Shown here in pieces: positions 51,609-59,498 of a stretch of 64,000 bases of DNA. The position numbers and the translations under genes are program-made. Each line of letters starts with the position of its first letter. Position 1 is the first letter of the stretch. The notes below the pieces were generated by a model. The model was not told the origin of the DNA. It ran no database searches and worked only from the letters and a program-made list of their open reading frames with translations. This DNA comes from CAZMOK01 sp964567785 (lineage in GTDB: Bacteria; Bacteroidota; Bacteroidia; Bacteroidales; JAGOPY01). The stretch is from positions 93,788 through 157,787 of the forward strand of contig CAZMOK010000001.1 in the NCBI GenBank assembly GCA_964567785.1, given 5' to 3'.

Positions 51609-52565
51609 ATGGAAAAATATTTTGATAACAGCAATCTGATCCAACTGCTCTGGCGGTGGAAGGTACACCTGGCGGTTATTGTGTTGATCGCGGTGATCAT
51701 TTCTGCAATCTTTTCCAGCCCGTTTTTTATCACACCCAAGTTCAAATCTTATGCAGTAGCCTATCCTGCCAATATTTCGGAGTATTCTGATGAAAGTACC
51801 ACTGAGCAGATGTTCCAGGTTTTGCAGTCGCAGGACATTCGCGACAGTGTAATAGAAAAATTCGACCTCCCGGCCCATTACGAAATCGAAAGGGATTATA
51901 AATACTTTAAGACGGCCATTAACTATGAATTCAGCCAGAACGTCAAAATAAACAAAACACCATACGACGCCATCAGCATTGAGGTTATGGACAAAGATCC
52001 CAATATGGCTGCCGACATAGCCCTTGCTGTTATTGATTTCTACAACAGGAAAGTGTCACGCATGCACAAGGGCAAATATTCCGAAGTGATAGAAATGTAC
52101 AGCAGGCTTCTCGATGAAAAACAGAACAGTATCGACTCCCTGAAAAAGAGATTATACGAGCTTAGCCGGGAGAAGGGGCTGCTGGCGTACGAACAGACCT
52201 CTGAACAGGTAATGAAAGGGTACCTCAGGACAGTCATGGGTGCTGACCGTACCAGCATCAATACCGGGGAAGTTGAGCGTCTTAAGGAAAATATGGAAAA
52301 ATATGGCGGGGAACTGATAGAAATTACAGAGGCAATTAAGCAGGAAGCCAGGACCTATGCCGATTTCAAAGTGGAATACGAGGACGCCTGGAGGTTTTAC
52401 AATGCCGACCTGACATACAGCAATATAGTTACCTATCCTTATCCTGCCGACAAAAAGTCATATCCAATCAGATGGCTGATCGTGGCAATTTCGGTAATGG
52501 TCACCCTTTTCCTGGCAATCATTGTTGTCCTGATCATTGAGAACTATCGTAAAGTAATTAAATAA
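51609..52565 (+). CDS. Wzz-like polysaccharide chain-length protein, copy 2
   Basis: Paralogue of the preceding gene with the same plan: first helix AVIVLIAVIISAIFSS followed by PFFITPKFKS, a coiled-coil periplasmic part (KRLYELSREKGLLAYEQTSEQ, VERLKENMEKYGGELIEITEAIKQEA), and a last helix LIVAISVMVTLFLAIIVVLIIE ending ENYRKVIK. Both copies share the motifs YKSY/KSYPIRWLIV near the second helix. The ATG at 51609 gives 318 residues. The codons just upstream, in the same frame, read as a lysine- and proline-rich linker (KIPEKKPKAEKAQFTKTQ), which suggests that translation may also enter from copy 1. Confidence 0.83.
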   Translation: MEKYFDNSNLIQLLWRWKVHLAVIVLIAVIISAIFSSPFFITPKFKSYAVAYPANISEYSDESTTEQMFQVLQSQDIRDSVIEKFDLPAHYEIERDYKYFKTAINYEFSQNVKINKTPYDAISIEVMDKDPNMAADIALAVIDFYNRKVSRMHKGKYSEVIEMYSRLLDEKQNSIDSLKKRLYELSREKGLLAYEQTSEQVMKGYLRTVMGADRTSINTGEVERLKENMEKYGGELIEITEAIKQEARTYADFKVEYEDAWRFYNADLTYSNIVTYPYPADKKSYPIRWLIVAISVMVTLFLAIIVVLIIENYRKVIK

Positions 52566-52580
52566 GAGGTTTTCACGGTT

Positions 52581-54032
52581 TTGACCGAACGACTTAAAAT
52601 AATATCTGTTTACGGGATCAGTATAGGGTATGTGGCACTGAATATATACCTGCTGCTCCACGACAAGCCCTGGGGGTATTTCTTACCATTTGCCTTGCTT
52701 CTCCTCCTGTTGTATCTGTTCTCAATGGATAAGGTACTCTTGATGATCGTTTTTTTGACACCCCTTGCCGTCAACCTTGTTAATGATGAATTCGGGTTCG
52801 GAATATCCTTACCCACGGAGCCCCTGCTCATGGGAATACTGCTTTTGTTTGGCATCAAGATGTTTCTGAAAAACGATTACGACCAGCGGATCGTCCGGCA
52901 TCCTGTTTCCATAGCGATCATCATAAACCTTTTCTGGTTGTTCATCACCTGTTTTACCAGTGAAATACCCCTTGTTTCGATAAAATTCATGCTCGCAAGG
53001 CTATGGTTCGTTGTGCCTTTCTTTTTTGTGGCTGCTTTGCTGTTCAAAGACCTGAAAAATATCCGGAGGTTCCCCTGGCTTTATGTAATTCCCCTGGTGA
53101 TCGTGATTTTATACACGCTTTTCAACCATGCGCAATGGGGCTTCAATAAGCCTACCAGTAATATGGTAATGAAGCCCTTCTATAATGACCATACAGCCTA
53201 TGGGGCAGCCATCGCACTTTTCCTGCCGGTGATGCTTGCATTTGCTTTTACTAAGATCTATAGCAAGCCACAGAGGCTTACTGCATTTGCCCTGCTGGTG
53301 GTAATGGTTATTGGCATAATTTTCTCCTACAGTCGTGCAGCCTGGCTCAGCGTTGCCTTTGCAATTGTGGTCTTTATCATCATAAAGCTGAAGATCCGGT
53401 TTACCTGGATCCTTTTTACCTCGGCAATCCTGGTGGGGTTATTCTTTATGTTCCGGTTCCAGTTCATCGACAAGCTTGAGAAGAACAAGCAAGATTCCTC
53501 CACCGATTTCGTAGAGCACATACAGTCGATATCGAACATATCTTCTGATGCATCCAACCTTGAGAGGATCAACCGGTGGCAATCGGCCTTGCGGATGTTT
53601 GAAGAGAGACCGGTATTTGGCTGGGGCCCCGGGACTTACCAATTTGTTTATGCCCCTTTCCAAAGGTCGAAAGAACGGACCATCATAAGTACTAATTATG
53701 GTGACATGGGCAATGCACACAGTGAATACATCGGTCCGCTATCCGAATCGGGCGTCCTGGGAATGCTTACGTTTATTGCTATCGTTGTGACGGTCATTTT
53801 GACGGCCCTCCGGGTGTACCGGCAGGCCAGGAATAAACAAGTGCGAATACTGGTGCTATCTTTCCTGCTGGGACTCTCGACATACTACGTCCACGGATTA
53901 CTGAACAATTTCCTTGATACCGACAAGGCCTCAGTACCTTTCTGGGCCTTCACGGCCGTCATTGTAGCACTCGATATATACCACCGTAAAAAAGAACCGG
54001 AAACGGAAGAAGAGCTTTCACCTGGGAGGTAG
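52581..54032 (+). CDS. O-antigen ligase/polymerase family membrane protein
   Basis: Polytopic inner-membrane protein of the Wzy_C (O-antigen ligase/polymerase) family that links or polymerises surface polysaccharide. Start is a TTG at 52581, 15 bases after copy 2 of Wzz; there is no close ATG. About twelve hydrophobic segments are seen. Family marks are FSYSRAAWLSVAFAIVVF before the large periplasmic loop, and in the loop RPVFGWGPGTYQFVYAPF and GNAHSEYIGPLSESGVLGML with the conserved GxGxGxx and NxHxxYL-type motifs. 483 residues fits. Whether it is the ligase or the polymerase cannot be decided; it is last in the flippase-Wzz-Wzz-ligase set. Confidence 0.87.
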   Translation: MTERLKIISVYGISIGYVALNIYLLLHDKPWGYFLPFALLLLLLYLFSMDKVLLMIVFLTPLAVNLVNDEFGFGISLPTEPLLMGILLLFGIKMFLKNDYDQRIVRHPVSIAIIINLFWLFITCFTSEIPLVSIKFMLARLWFVVPFFFVAALLFKDLKNIRRFPWLYVIPLVIVILYTLFNHAQWGFNKPTSNMVMKPFYNDHTAYGAAIALFLPVMLAFAFTKIYSKPQRLTAFALLVVMVIGIIFSYSRAAWLSVAFAIVVFIIIKLKIRFTWILFTSAILVGLFFMFRFQFIDKLEKNKQDSSTDFVEHIQSISNISSDASNLERINRWQSALRMFEERPVFGWGPGTYQFVYAPFQRSKERTIISTNYGDMGNAHSEYIGPLSESGVLGMLTFIAIVVTVILTALRVYRQARNKQVRILVLSFLLGLSTYYVHGLLNNFLDTDKASVPFWAFTAVIVALDIYHRKKEPETEEELSPGR

Positions 54033-54080
54033 TTGCTGTTGGATGATGGATTAGTTTCAAAATTGTCAAATTGTTTTTAT

Positions 54081-54185
54081 GGGTCCCGGGTACTGGGTTT
54101 TTGATGAGTTGACATATGCAGTCATGTTACCATCATGAAATGCAGCCATCATGGAACGGTTTACTGCCCACTGCCGACTGCTAAC
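54081..54185. repeat. Partial heptamer array between convergent genes
   Basis: GGGTCCC, GGGTACT, GGGTTTT at 54081-54101 and TGCCCAC, TGCCGAC, TGCTAAC at 54165-54185 are 7-mer units; the second set is in the same 7-bp register as the first (84 bases apart). Units between are poorly matched. The rest of the 54033-54190 spacer shows nothing else. It ends five bases before the stop of the LpxD-like gene. Confidence 0.6.
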
Positions 54186-54190
54186 AATCT

Positions 54191-55120
54191 CTACTTCAGC
54201 TTTTCAATTATTTCAGGGAGTTTTCTCAATGCCGCAAGTTCTTTCCAGGCTTTCCTGGCTTCAATGGCAGGCACACCAAAGTAAACTTTTCCCCCTTCAA
54301 GCGATTTACCTACTGCCGAAGTGGCCAGCACAACGGCACCCTTGCCAATTACAAGGTCTTTATCGATCACAACGCGGCCCCACAGGACTACTTCGTCCTC
54401 AATCCTTGTAACTCCTGCAATGGCTACATGTGCGCCTATCAGGCAATGCTTTCCTATGAAGGTGTCGTGCCCCACCTGGACATGATTGTCGAACTTTGTT
54501 CCCTCACTGATAACGGTGTCTCCGGTAACCCCCCTGTCGATGGAGCAAAGGACCCCTATCTCGACGTTGTCATGGAGTATTACTCTTCCGCACGACTGGA
54601 ATTTCCGCAGGTGGCCGTCTTTGCGTTGGAAGTAATAGGCATCGCCGCCCAGCACCGAGCCTGAATGGATGACCACGTTATCGCCAATTTCACAGTGGTC
54701 GTAAATACTGACATTTGAATGGATGAGACAGTTCTTTCCCACCTTAACGTTATTGCCGATAAAGGAACCTGGTTGAATCATAGTGCCTTCACCAATCTCA
54801 GCAGTATCGCTGATGCTCTTGTTAGTTCCTTCAAAGGGCCTGAACCTGTTGATAAGCAATATGAAATCCCGGAAAGGGTCATCTGATACTATCAGGGCCT
54901 TGCCATCCGGAGCTTCGACCTCACTGTTGATGATAATGGTGGTTGCATTCGAACTGAGTGCCTTGTTGTAGTATTTGGGATGGTCAACGAAAGTGATATC
55001 CCCCGGCTCCACCATATGTATTTCATTAAGGCCTGTAATCTCAAAATCTTCGGGGCCTATAAACCTGGCGCCAATATATCCCGATATCTCTTTAAGTGAA
55101 AAAGGACGGTAAAATTTCAT
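54191..55120 (-). CDS. LpxD-like UDP-sugar N-acyltransferase
   Basis: Acyltransferase of the LpxD group, which adds a 3-hydroxyacyl chain to the 2-amino group of UDP-glucosamine derivatives in lipid A synthesis. The N-terminal domain (residues 1-100) is the LpxD uridine-binding part (EISGYIGARFIGPEDFEITGLNEI; EPGDITFVDHPKYYNKALSSNA). The rest is a left-handed beta-helix of hexapeptide repeats (IGEGTMIQPGSFIGNNVKVGKNCLIHSNVSI) with the catalytic histidine in DNHVQVGHDTFIG. Many Bacteroidota have a second lpxD-like gene beside efp, as here, so this may be the paralogue and not the main lipid A enzyme. 17 bases behind efp. Confidence 0.85.
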   Translation of the reverse strand: MKFYRPFSLKEISGYIGARFIGPEDFEITGLNEIHMVEPGDITFVDHPKYYNKALSSNATTIIINSEVEAPDGKALIVSDDPFRDFILLINRFRPFEGTNKSISDTAEIGEGTMIQPGSFIGNNVKVGKNCLIHSNVSIYDHCEIGDNVVIHSGSVLGGDAYYFQRKDGHLRKFQSCGRVILHDNVEIGVLCSIDRGVTGDTVISEGTKFDNHVQVGHDTFIGKHCLIGAHVAIAGVTRIEDEVVLWGRVVIDKDLVIGKGAVVLATSAVGKSLEGGKVYFGVPAIEARKAWKELAALRKLPEIIEKLK

Positions 55121-55137
55121 CTAAATGCAATTAAGGT

Positions 55138-55704
55138 TTATTCCTTTGCACGTTCGGAATACTCATAGGTCCTGGTATCGACCTTGATCTTTTCACCATC
55201 GTTGATGAACAGGGGTACCTTGATGGTTGCACCGGTTTCTACTGTTGCTTCCTTAAGGGTGTTGGTGGCTGTGTTGCCCTTTTCTCCCGGTTCTGTATAT
55301 GTTATTTCGAGGGTAACATAGGCAGGCAGTTCACAGTTCAGGGGAGTTTCTGTGTCGGCATGGAAGACGATCTCAACATCCTGCCCTTCCTTAAGCAGGT
55401 CGGGGGCTGATATCAGTTCCTTGTCTATGAAGGTTTGTTCAAAGTTTTGCATGTTCATGAAGTGATATGTGTCGCCTTCATTATAAAGAAACTGGTAAGG
55501 CCTTCTTTCAACCCTTGCTATATCCACCTTTACACCTGCGTTGAAGGTATGTGCAAGGACTTTCCCGTTTTTGAGGTTTTTAAGCTTTGTACGTACGAAT
55601 GCACCGCCTTTTCCGGGCTTTACGTGCTGGAACTCTACAATGCTCCACAACTCGTTATTGAGTTCAAGGCAAAGTCCGTTCCTGAAGTCTGCTGTTGTTG
55701 CCAT
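55138..55704 (-). CDS. efp: Elongation factor P
   Basis: Binds the ribosome between P and E sites to help peptide bonds at proline stretches. All three beta domains are present in 188 residues. The tip loop reads HVKPGKGGAFVRTKLKN, and K32 is the residue that can be modified in other bacteria; KPGKG with Lys is the type normally modified or active as plain lysine. No epmA/epmB or rhamnosyltransferase gene is in the window. The last domain ends VDTRTYEYSERAKE. An exact -7 box lies at 55738-55745. The LpxD-like gene is downstream in the same unit. Confidence 0.96.
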   Translation of the reverse strand: MATTADFRNGLCLELNNELWSIVEFQHVKPGKGGAFVRTKLKNLKNGKVLAHTFNAGVKVDIARVERRPYQFLYNEGDTYHFMNMQNFEQTFIDKELISAPDLLKEGQDVEIVFHADTETPLNCELPAYVTLEITYTEPGEKGNTATNTLKEATVETGATIKVPLFINDGEKIKVDTRTYEYSERAKE

Positions 55705-55737
55705 ACTATATCCTTTCTAAGTTCTTGAAAAACTGTG

Positions 55738-55745
55738 CAAAGGTA
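55738..55745 (-). promoter_or_regulatory. -7 box for efp
   Basis: CAAAGGTA on the plus strand is TACCTTTG on the minus strand, an exact -7 box 34 bases from the efp ATG; the same eight bases serve mrp. Confidence 0.5.
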
Positions 55746-55813
55746 ATTGAAATTCGGGAAACAGTCGAATTTATAAGGTGGGATATGATCCGGCTTATGC
55801 GATCCGCAACGGG

Positions 55814-57580
55814 TCAGTCATACTTATTTCTCAGATCATCCAGCTCTTGCTTCAGCATGTATTCTGCATCGATCCTTATCATCTCATCAAGAGGAAGGCC
55901 ATTATCTTCAGCCTTCTTCCCAACATGTTCAAACCATGCTTTGTCATTGCGGATTGCCTTTTCAAATCCACCTATCCGTTCTTCAAAATAGAGTTGTTGC
56001 GCCAGCACTTCCTGTGCTCTGTAGTTCTCCAGGTAATATTCTTTCATAAGGTGGTCCCATTCCGGGGTGATTTCCTGGTGCATGAATATTTCATTCCTCT
56101 TTGAACGGATACCTTCGTTTATCCTGAAAAGATCCGGATAATTTTGTCTGAACACATATTCGGCATCCCTCCTGAGCATCTCTGTTAACGGGATATCCTG
56201 TTCAGTCGCTTTTTCAATGATGTGGCCGTACCAGGTTGAATCATTCCTGATGATCTCCATCTGCCTCTCCAGGCCATGAAGCATCATAAAATCAGCCCAC
56301 TCCTTTTCCATGAAGAGGAACCATGCATTTTTCCAGATCAGTTCGTCCAGCGTCTCATTCCCTTCCTTTGCCATGGCAACAAGTTTCCGGAACAGGTCGT
56401 CATTATTTACAACATCGTTGAAGTATTCATATTCAGGGTATCTTAAAAATTCCGGTGCGTAAACATCGTAGAGGTTATCTATGAAACGCCAGTCGAACCG
56501 GTGGAGGAACCTCTCTGTCACCATCAGGAAAATGAAATCCTGCTTTTCAGTTTCTTTCTTCAGATCAAGTTCTTTTACCAACCTGGACGAATAGTAGTAA
56601 TCGGGATAGACCTTTGTATTGAAATACCAGAATGCCTGGTTGTTAAAGATGTTCTCAGGTATGCCGGTATTGAAAATGTTGAAATAGTAGCTGTCGGCCA
56701 CCACCAGCACGTTGGGTTTCTTCTCAGCCCTTTCGTCAGGGAACTCATAAGAAGGATAGGCTAATTCAGGCGAAGGAAGGGGAAACAGGAGGTTCAGCGC
56801 TTTCTCAACGTCGTTGTCGGTTCTCTCAGGGACGCTGCTGGTATAAAAATCATAGCTGTAACCATTAAGGGGATGCGGCCAATTATCATCTATATACCTG
56901 AGGATCGAATCGGCACAGAAAGTCATGCCGTAAAGGCTCCAGTGTATTCCGTAGGGAAGGTAAAGGGGATAGCTGGCGGTATCTTTCATTTCAAGATAAT
57001 ATTCATTGAGATCAATGAGGTTGATCCCCAGTTCCTCCGCCAGCCTCTTATAGGTTTCATAATTGGTTGATCCCGCCGGTTTTCCTTTATACTCTTCAGG
57101 CAACTTACCGGGAAAGAAACGGGCCTTGCTCGGTTCAAGTACCAGCGCCAGTACGATTCCGTATTCCTCTTTAAGGTGCTCCTGGAGGAACCTCATCCTC
57201 CTAACCTTTTCCTCAATAAACCGTTCACCTGTGAAATCCAGTCCCAGTTTACCCCTTATGTAGTCGTATTCGAAAAGATAATTTTCTTTTCCCCTTACAA
57301 CCCCTTCAGCTTTAACAATACCAAAGAAGGTGAAGTCGAGCTGGTTGTTCAACCTCACGAGCGTGTTGTGAAGCCCGATGTTCTCGTCGATGAAATCACT
57401 CATCTCTGCCTGGTAAGCGCCCGAATACCAATTGTTCCAGCTAAGTTCGGGTTTGCCAGCCCTGATGAAATCGCCTGACAGGTCCCTTTCCGGAAAGATA
57501 CCGGTCAGCTTCTGGATCAGCGGCAGGATCAGTGTCAGCCAAATGAGGAACGCCAGTGTATATTTCAATGTATTTTTCAT
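55814..57580 (-). CDS. AlgX/AlgJ-like SGNH protein with C-terminal helical repeats
   Basis: Periplasmic, membrane-anchored protein that probably moves or receives acetyl groups for polysaccharide O-acetylation. The ATG at 57580 (MKNTLKYTLAFLIWLTLILP) begins an N-terminal helix and lies two bases before the MBOAT stop; the frame runs on to a further start at 57724. The SGNH serine is in VVADSYYFNIFNTG and the histidine in YGIHWSLYG; the aspartate two residues before the histidine in AlgX/AlgJ (DxHW) is glycine here. The last 160 residues hold two clear and perhaps two weaker copies of a 40-residue helical repeat (IRND-x2-W ... PLxEMxRxDAEY). Partner of the MBOAT gene in one unit. Confidence 0.83.
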   Translation of the reverse strand: MKNTLKYTLAFLIWLTLILPLIQKLTGIFPERDLSGDFIRAGKPELSWNNWYSGAYQAEMSDFIDENIGLHNTLVRLNNQLDFTFFGIVKAEGVVRGKENYLFEYDYIRGKLGLDFTGERFIEEKVRRMRFLQEHLKEEYGIVLALVLEPSKARFFPGKLPEEYKGKPAGSTNYETYKRLAEELGINLIDLNEYYLEMKDTASYPLYLPYGIHWSLYGMTFCADSILRYIDDNWPHPLNGYSYDFYTSSVPERTDNDVEKALNLLFPLPSPELAYPSYEFPDERAEKKPNVLVVADSYYFNIFNTGIPENIFNNQAFWYFNTKVYPDYYYSSRLVKELDLKKETEKQDFIFLMVTERFLHRFDWRFIDNLYDVYAPEFLRYPEYEYFNDVVNNDDLFRKLVAMAKEGNETLDELIWKNAWFLFMEKEWADFMMLHGLERQMEIIRNDSTWYGHIIEKATEQDIPLTEMLRRDAEYVFRQNYPDLFRINEGIRSKRNEIFMHQEITPEWDHLMKEYYLENYRAQEVLAQQLYFEERIGGFEKAIRNDKAWFEHVGKKAEDNGLPLDEMIRIDAEYMLKQELDDLRNKYD

Positions 57581-57582
57581 TG

Positions 57583-59004
57583 TCAGAACCTGAAATATAT
57601 GAACGGATTGAAGCCCGACGATGTTACGGAAGCCAGGCAGATAAAATAGAACAGGATTGAAAACAGGGTCATCCAGACAATCCTGCTCAGTTTTTCTTTG
57701 TACCCAAGGATGTTCTCCTGCCATTTTTCAACACCGGGCACCACTGCCATAAAGGAGAAGATGACTGCAAGGATGAAAATAAAGATGAATTTCTGACCGG
57801 TATCCACCTGAACCAGATTTCCATTGGCCGAGAACATTTTTTCTAGGAATGTCAAGGCCTGTGGAAGGGTTTCAGACCGGAAGAACACCCATCCCACCAG
57901 CGAAATGAAGAAAGTGATAACCACACTGGGGATCTTTCCTATTTTCTTATAGAACTTCAGCAAAAACAATCTGTCGAGTACCAGGAAGAGCCCGTGGAAG
58001 GCGCCCCAAATCACAAAATTCCATGCGGCACCGTGCCAAAGCCCTGATATGAGGAAAACAATCCAGAGGTTGAAGAACAGTCTTGGTGTTGACACCCGGT
58101 TACCACCGAGCGGGATGTAAAGATAGTTCTTCATGAACCTCCCCAGCGTGATATGCCATCTTCTCCAGAATTCGGTGATGCTTTGCGAAACGTATGGATT
58201 GTTGAAGTTCTCGGGGAATTTAAAGCCGATCATACGCCCTATGCCGATGGCCATATCGGAATAACCGGAGAAATCGAAGTAGATCTGGAAAGCATACGCA
58301 ATTACTCCAAGCCAGGCAGTTGCGGTGGTGAGCGATCCCGGGTCCACGGCAAAGATCAGGTCAACCTGCTCACCCAGAACATTGGCGATCAATACTTTTT
58401 TTGCCAGGCCAATGATAAACCTGAAGAAACCTGTAATGCGGTTGGAAGTGTTTTCATGCTCCCGGCGGTCAACGATCTGGCCGGCTATTTCATTGTATCT
58501 CACAATGGGACCTGCTATCAATTGGGGGAACATGAGTATGTACATGGCATAATCGGTGACCTTGCTGAGAGGCTCATGCACTTTGCGGTACACATCGATT
58601 GCATAGGTAATTTTTTGAAAAGTGAAAAAGGAGATCCCGATGGGTAGCGCTACTTCCATCCACTTTACCTGTTGCCATCCAATGGCTTCGAATAAATAAT
58701 TGATATTATCCACAAAGAAATTAGCGTACTTGAAGTAGCCAAGCAGGCCAATATTCAGGATCACAGAGAAAGAAGCCCACCAGATCTTCTTTTTACCCTG
58801 TGCATGGTGCATCAGCTTTACAATGTAAAAATCGGCCACTATGGTACCCAGCACTATGAATATGAAATCGGGGGCACCCCATGCATAGAAGAATATGCTG
58901 GATACAAGGATGAAAGGATTTTTCGCAACCCTTGGGAGAAGGATGTAGATGGTAATGAAAAGGGGCAGGAAATATACCAGGAAAAGGCTGCTGCTGAAAA
59001 CCAT
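57583..59004 (-). CDS. MBOAT family membrane O-acyltransferase (AlgI/DltB-like)
   Basis: Polytopic membrane acyltransferase that passes an acyl (usually acetyl) group across the inner membrane. Marks are RRWHITLGRFMKNYLYIPLGGNR with H284 and SGLWHGAAWNFVIWGAFHG with the essential histidine H324. About eleven hydrophobic segments are seen in 473 residues, as for AlgI. The AlgX-like gene follows within two bases, so the two act together: the MBOAT carries the acyl group out and the SGNH protein hands it to polysaccharide. A link to the polysaccharide locus at 47-54 kb is possible but only by nearness. Confidence 0.93.
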   Translation of the reverse strand: MVFSSSLFLVYFLPLFITIYILLPRVAKNPFILVSSIFFYAWGAPDFIFIVLGTIVADFYIVKLMHHAQGKKKIWWASFSVILNIGLLGYFKYANFFVDNINYLFEAIGWQQVKWMEVALPIGISFFTFQKITYAIDVYRKVHEPLSKVTDYAMYILMFPQLIAGPIVRYNEIAGQIVDRREHENTSNRITGFFRFIIGLAKKVLIANVLGEQVDLIFAVDPGSLTTATAWLGVIAYAFQIYFDFSGYSDMAIGIGRMIGFKFPENFNNPYVSQSITEFWRRWHITLGRFMKNYLYIPLGGNRVSTPRLFFNLWIVFLISGLWHGAAWNFVIWGAFHGLFLVLDRLFLLKFYKKIGKIPSVVITFFISLVGWVFFRSETLPQALTFLEKMFSANGNLVQVDTGQKFIFIFILAVIFSFMAVVPGVEKWQENILGYKEKLSRIVWMTLFSILFYFICLASVTSSGFNPFIYFRF

Positions 59005-59052
59005 CGCATCTCTAATTTATCGTGTTATTGACCTTATCAGGGATTATATTTC

Positions 59053-59463
59053 TCAATCCACCAGATAGTTTTCAACCGGGAAAGGGGATTCCGGAACAAC
59101 GGACGAATGGTGGTCAACGATCAGCCACTTGTCATCTTCCTTCCGGTAAACGAAAGAAAATCTTGCCGGCACCTGTATTGATTTTCCACCAAGTTTCCAG
59201 GTGAAAGTATACTCACCCGATATAATGGCTGTATTTCCGTAAATCCTGGTTTCTTTGGAGGTTACCTTGCCATTTATCTCTTCCTGGCTGGCAAAGTTCA
59301 CGAAATACTCCCTGATCAGGCCCGGAGTATTTCTTATAACAGGCGACAGTGTGCCCCAAAGCACGGCCTCTTTATGATAAAGACCTGTAATTCTGTCAAC
59401 ATCGGCCGAGGCTACTGCCATTGTCCATTCTTTAAGTGCTTCTTCAGGTCCGTTTTGGTTCAT
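59053..59463 (-). CDS. NTF2-like protein (SgcJ/EcaC, CaMKII association-domain type)
   Basis: Small cytoplasmic protein of 136 residues with the cone-shaped NTF2-like fold: helix EALKEWTMAVASADVDRITGLYHKEAVLWGTLSP, then EYFVNFASQEEINGKV, then strands TRIYGNTAIISGEYTFTW and ARFSFVYRKEDDKWLIVDHHSS. The closing W-x-I-x-DHHSS is typical of the SgcJ/EcaC group (DUF4440-like). Members are named oxidoreductase in databases but no activity is established. No signal peptide. It lies between the T9SS protease and the MBOAT gene on the same strand (gaps 35 and 48 bases), but a joint role is not evident. Confidence 0.85.
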   Translation of the reverse strand: MNQNGPEEALKEWTMAVASADVDRITGLYHKEAVLWGTLSPVIRNTPGLIREYFVNFASQEEINGKVTSKETRIYGNTAIISGEYTFTWKLGGKSIQVPARFSFVYRKEDDKWLIVDHHSSVVPESPFPVENYLVD

Positions 59464-59498
59464 AAGTTATTTGTTTAGGTTTAATTTGAGTTTTTCAG

